From the NCBI GenBank assembly GCA_029204045.2, contig CM055081.1:3374890-3438889 (forward strand): 64,000 nt of DNA. The letters are read 5' to 3'. The notes beneath the pieces were generated by a model, which made no database searches, was not told the DNA's origin, and saw only the letters and a program-made list of their open reading frames with translations. Of this stretch, positions 60,701 through 64,000 are shown piece by piece. The translations under genes were made by a program, and so were the position numbers. The stretch's first letter is position 1. Every line of letters starts with the position of its first letter. Origin of the DNA: Tillandsia leiboldiana. Its lineage: Eukaryota > Streptophyta > Magnoliopsida > Poales > Bromeliaceae.

Positions 60701-61294
60701 TTTATCCAGGCCAGGGAAGTCTTTGAGGAAATCAAATTGCTCGGCTTTAGTCCGGACAAAAGAGCATATGGCTCAATGATTATGGCCTACATCAGAGCTA
60801 ATATGCTAGATTGCGCAGAGAATTTAATTAAAGAAATGGAATCCCAAGAGGTATATGCCGGAAAGGAAGTTTACAAGGCGCTGCTAAGAGCCTATTCCAC
60901 TATCGGCGCTTCGAATGGAGCTCAAAGGGTTTTTGATGCCATACAATTTGCGGGAATAGTCCCGGATACTAAGCTGTGTGCTCTTCTTGTGAATGCGTAC
61001 TGTGTGGCCGGCGAGAGTGACAAAGCTCGTAGTGTGTTAGAAAATATGAGGAGTGCTAGGTTGAAACCATGCGATAAATGCGTTTCTTTGATGTTAAGTG
61101 CTTATGAGAAGGAGAATAACCTTAAGACAACACTAGCCTTTTTGATAGAGTTGGAGGGGGATGGCATTATGATTGGTGAAGAAGCATCGCAGGTCCTGGC
61201 TCAGTGGTTTCGTAGGCTTGGAGTAGTGGATAAAGTTGAGGAGGTTTTGAGAGAATTTTCTGACAAAAAAGTCAAGAGAAATGCACCATTCTAA
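57764..61294 (+). CDS. P-class pentatricopeptide-repeat (PPR) protein, two exons
   Basis: Exon 1 is 57764-58228 and exon 2 is 60506-61294, joined in phase 0 at AAG|GTTTGC and TTCTCAG|GTAATG, giving 417 residues. PPR proteins bind organelle RNA. The first ~60 residues are basic and poor in acidic residues (FLFRHYKPQPHKKSFRS), as in a plastid or mitochondrial transit peptide. Exon 1 then has IKWADVGQAITEAQKQAI and no clear PPR. Exon 2 holds about seven tandem 35-residue PPR motifs from residue ~171 to ~410, for example YTKIIHIYGKHNLLDNAENA and VLIDLYSKAGDFIQAREVF. No E, DYW or SMR extension follows, so it is P-class. It resembles the Arabidopsis At1g01970-type protein by size and layout, a match from memory only. 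ATGs at 57788 and 57818 are alternative starts. The 2.3-kb intron carries a MULE-like element. Confidence 0.87.
58580..60309. mobile_element. MULE-like element in the PPR intron
   Basis: The left arm starts GGTCCCTATAAAAGTATCAA and the reverse complement of the right arm reads AGTCCCTTTAAAGATATCAA. Similarity continues for about 90 bases (ATAGCA, ACAAAACTTAAGT and GATTTATCCCT in both). No 9-bp target duplication is evident. The inside contains a GC-rich segment (58800-59030) in otherwise AT-rich DNA, repeated AT-rich stretches (59150-59500) and a MITE relic. Both ends lie within the intron. Confidence 0.6.
59930..60043. mobile_element. Partial hAT-type MITE relic
   Basis: The right part GTGCCACGGCACTTCGAACC TTG resembles the conserved end of the hAT-type MITE family, and GTATCCATCGGCACGCAAG resembles its start. 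Inner AT-rich sequence is lost and no target duplication is seen. Confidence 0.45.
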
Positions 61295-62480
61295 TGTGAC
61301 CAGATTGAAAATGATGCAATACTCTTTCTTTCCCTCCTTTTCTTTGAGGGCTATTGCGGTTTGAGTACTTCGTAACTAAATGGGATAGTTCATAAAAGAA
61401 ATTCGGTTATTTGCCTTCCGTCTATTGTGAATTGGTCAAACAATTTTTGTCGAGAGGTGACGATGAAGGTTTAGAATGGGTTTTTTTTTTTCTTTCCATT
61501 GGTTACAGACCGGACCATTTGGATCAGAAAGGGCGAATTTTTATGGTAATTTAGTTGGCTGAGGGCACTTTGTCAGATATGTAAAACCCTAACGTTGGAA
61601 GCTGCCAGATTCATACACAATCTGGAACTGACTCAATCATGTATGAGAAACCTCAGCTGCATTTTCTGCTCGCTTGATTTCATCTTTCAGAAATCTCTTG
61701 TAAGGTGGTCTCAAACTGGTTTTTTTCTTATGGCTTCCGACTTTTATATGAAGGAAAAAGTGCATACTCGCTCTTCGTATTTCTGAATCTGAACCCTGTT
61801 GTATGATGCAGAAGCGATGAATCTGAACGAATCTGAACGCTGTTGTTCCTGAATGTTGATTGACGTCTGATGAGTTAATTATCAGATTCAAGCGCTTGGA
61901 GTCGCACATTTGCTTCGCTGGTAATTTAGTTCACTGAAAAGCATGGAATTCATGGTTCTCATCTTTTTGCCTGCAGAAGGAAAGGCACAAAAGAAGACTC
62001 CCTCTCACAGGAACAAGTGAGAGTTTCTTTTACTTTTTTCAATCCATATTCCTTTGTACTTGAATGTACACTGTAGGTTCTTCAACCTGTGCATAAGTTG
62101 ATCTCAAATCCTGCAATTGAGTCCCTAACATCGCTTTGATCATTCCCTTTCGGTCAAAATGACTGTTGATTCAGATGAAAATTGTTACATCAAAACCAAA
62201 ACCATATATGCCATGACAAATCTTATTTAAGTTAATAGGCTTTTCGACAAAAAGAACTTGATTGAAAACAGTAATTGCGAAAGTTGAAAGGTTTAGAGCA
62301 GAAAGCCAGTCAGATAAAGGCTGAAATCCAAGGATGAGATTTACCCTGCAAAGCCAATTCTACAAAAATCTGCACTCAAATTATAAATTCTTGCTAGATA
62401 TTTATAAATTCACCCTTATTATCATAACTTTAAGTGCAGATTTTCTACAAATACGAAGTCCGAAACTCATTTATTGTTTA
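61295..62480. other. 3' flank of the PPR gene
   Basis: The first few hundred bases are probably the 3' UTR. No other gene is recognised; open frames are short and lack family features. Confidence 0.45.
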
Positions 62481-62586
62481 TTTATTAGTGGTAATACAAT
62501 GGCTGACGGTATCTTGTAATTACATCAATTCAATTTATTAGTGGTAACACAATGGCTTACGGTATCTTGTAATTACATCAATTCAT
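62481..62586. repeat. 53-bp tandem duplication
   Basis: Copies at 62481-62533 and 62534-62586 share TTTATTAGTGGTAA and CGGTATCTTGTAATTACATC with few differences. Confidence 0.9.
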
Positions 62587-62596
62587 TTATTGTTTA

Positions 62597-62780
62597 TATA
62601 CTTTTAAAAGTGCAAGCCAATTTATGCTTTTGAATTTTTTACCATTGGATTTGTATTGAGATTTGTGCTATTGTAAAGTCAACTAAAGAGAGAGAAAAAA
62701 AAAATAAAAAATACAATCCCAATACAAATCCAATGATAAAAAATTCATAAACATGGATAGGCTTGTGCTTTTAAAAGCAT

Positions 62781-62784
<4 letters not shown>
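62597..62784. repeat. Foldback (hairpin) repeat
   Basis: Arms at about 62597-62668 and 62714-62784 are inverted copies: CTTTTAAAAGTGCAAGCC against GGCTTGTGCTTTTAAAAG, and CATTGGATTTGTATTG against CAATACAAATCCAATG. The loop is about 45 bases. It could be a small foldback MITE. Confidence 0.8.

Positions 62785-62826
<42 letters not shown>
62784..62826. repeat. (GA)n microsatellite
   Basis: A GA run of about 21 units directly abuts the LTR end that follows. Confidence 0.95.
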
Positions 62827-62830
<4 letters not shown>

Positions 62831-64000
62831 CGCCCCGGCGTCGAAACTGCGGGCTCGCCAACAGATCCACCACCTATACGAAAACTCCGTATAGGCGAAG
62901 CGTCCAACCTGAAATAGAACAACTACTACCAACTATACAGATATCAGAGCTCAAAATAACTATCAGTAAGAAAACCTGAAACCACTGTACGACTAAAATA
63001 AAGGTAGAAGTAAAAACCTCCTATACAACATCTATACGTCCACAAAGGGAGGTAAACTAAAAACATAATACATCAGTGTACAGTAATACCCATAGTCCAG
63101 GTTGGTGCATCTATCTCACCAATAAGACAACTCTGGTAGGGATCTAGACTCGCTCACTAAGATTCGTCGAGCCAACCGAAGCAGGGATAGAAAAGAAGGC
63201 TCTGCAAAACTGTCACCAACAGAGGGTGTGAGAACTACACCGTCACGTAGTTCTCAGTGGGTACCGTCTCCAACTCTACGGTCTGCCCACTAAGTCTATT
63301 AGAGGCAATAAAATAGGAAAACAGGTAATATGAAAAGTTGAAATGAAAGTTACAGCTACTATACGTCAAGTATCATGCTCAAAGGAAAGGCACTCAACAA
63401 AGAACATGCTATGTATCCAATCACTCACGAGGTGCTTACATCAACCCAATCTGTATCATGCTCAAAGGAGAACACTCAACTATGAACATGCTATGCATCC
63501 ACTCGCTCACGAGGTGCTCACATCAGCCCAATCTGTATCAACCCAATCTCTCTGACTGCCAAATCTGGTCCAGTCAAGCTTGCAGTATCAACGTAGGGTG
63601 TCCAATCGACGCCTCCCTAGTGTATCAACGTAGGGTGTCAAATCGAACTATCATAATATCACGTAAAGCAGCCTCATCAGGCGCATCATCATCATCATCA
63701 TCGCATCCGGAGCGGCTCTCGAAATTTGGAAGGAAAACACTTGTTACTAAAATCATGAGTGTCCAAAAATACTCTGGGTTCAAGGTCCTGATATCACACG
63801 CACACCACGACCACGACCTTGGTGGCGGCAACAAATCAAAAAAATACCCGACGACACGGGACCTCGTTTACCCAAACGGTTCCCATCACTGGCACAATAC
63901 AAGCCACAACTACCAGACTCCACTCGGCCCCCGAGCACGAGTGTAACATGCATCACACACTAACCCGACTACTCAGCCCACTATCCGGGCAAGGAAAAGG
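62827..64000 (-). mobile_element. Gypsy LTR, minus strand, running off the window
   Basis: The reverse complement ends CCGGGGCGTGAC at 62827, where a GA microsatellite replaces the expected last bases. It shares its terminal 130 bases with the fragment at 48212-48461 and its TAGTTCTCAC and CTCTG blocks with 1-2647. An 86-bp tandem duplication lies at about 63367-63540 (units share GAACATGCTATG and CACGAGGTGCT), and a 30-bp doubled GTATCAACGTAGGGTGT motif at about 63585-63650. The other end is outside the window. Confidence 0.7.

Overview
This window looks like nuclear DNA of a flowering plant, probably a monocot. The evidence is split genes with GT-AG introns, no operons, dense layers of plant transposon families, AT-rich intergenic DNA and one very GC-rich single-exon gene of the kind common in monocots. 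The species cannot be fixed from the sequence alone. About 85% of the window is repetitive or transposon-derived. Only two host genes are well supported: a small membrane protein gene on the minus strand (37439-38089) and a two-exon pentatricopeptide-repeat (PPR) gene on the plus strand (57764-61294).

Layout. 1-2647 is a solo or partial Ty3/Gypsy LTR. 2648-8500 has no recognisable gene. 8530-12420 carries a degraded hAT transposon whose BED-finger transposase is broken by stops and frameshifts. 12558-14566 and 14961-27198 are two PIF/Harbinger-like elements with TAA target duplications. The second holds an AT-rich tandem array (about 212-bp unit), and that array was split by an 11-kb Ty3/Gypsy insertion at 15870-26830. 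This insertion is the most striking object here. It carries two complete but broken gag-pol regions in inverted orientation, meeting tail to tail near 20996, while the whole structure has one pair of LTR termini and one 5-bp target duplication (TTAAT). Two copies of a ~344-bp hAT-type MITE then landed in its minus arm.

27202-35980 holds two more long Gypsy LTRs with MITEs inside them (two hAT-type, one Harbinger-type). 37439-39262 contains the membrane protein gene with a co-oriented Gypsy LTR just upstream. 39266-48207 is a CACTA (En/Spm) element with a TNP2-type transposase pseudogene and a nested 1.2-kb TRIM-like retroelement. 48212-52714 holds an LTR fragment, a Helitron 3' end, an unrecognised coding remnant and two oppositely oriented solo LTRs of one family. 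53022-53598 is a MULE-type MITE. From 54229 on lie a possible leader exon, MITEs and the PPR gene, whose intron carries a MULE-like element. The window ends in another Gypsy LTR (62827-64000, minus).

The target-site duplications give a relative order of insertions: Harbinger MITE first, then the palindromic Gypsy element, then the hAT MITEs; likewise CACTA, then TRIM and a Harbinger MITE. The five well-preserved hAT MITEs, each with an 8-bp target duplication, appear to be among the younger insertions. No tRNA, rRNA or CRISPR was found.
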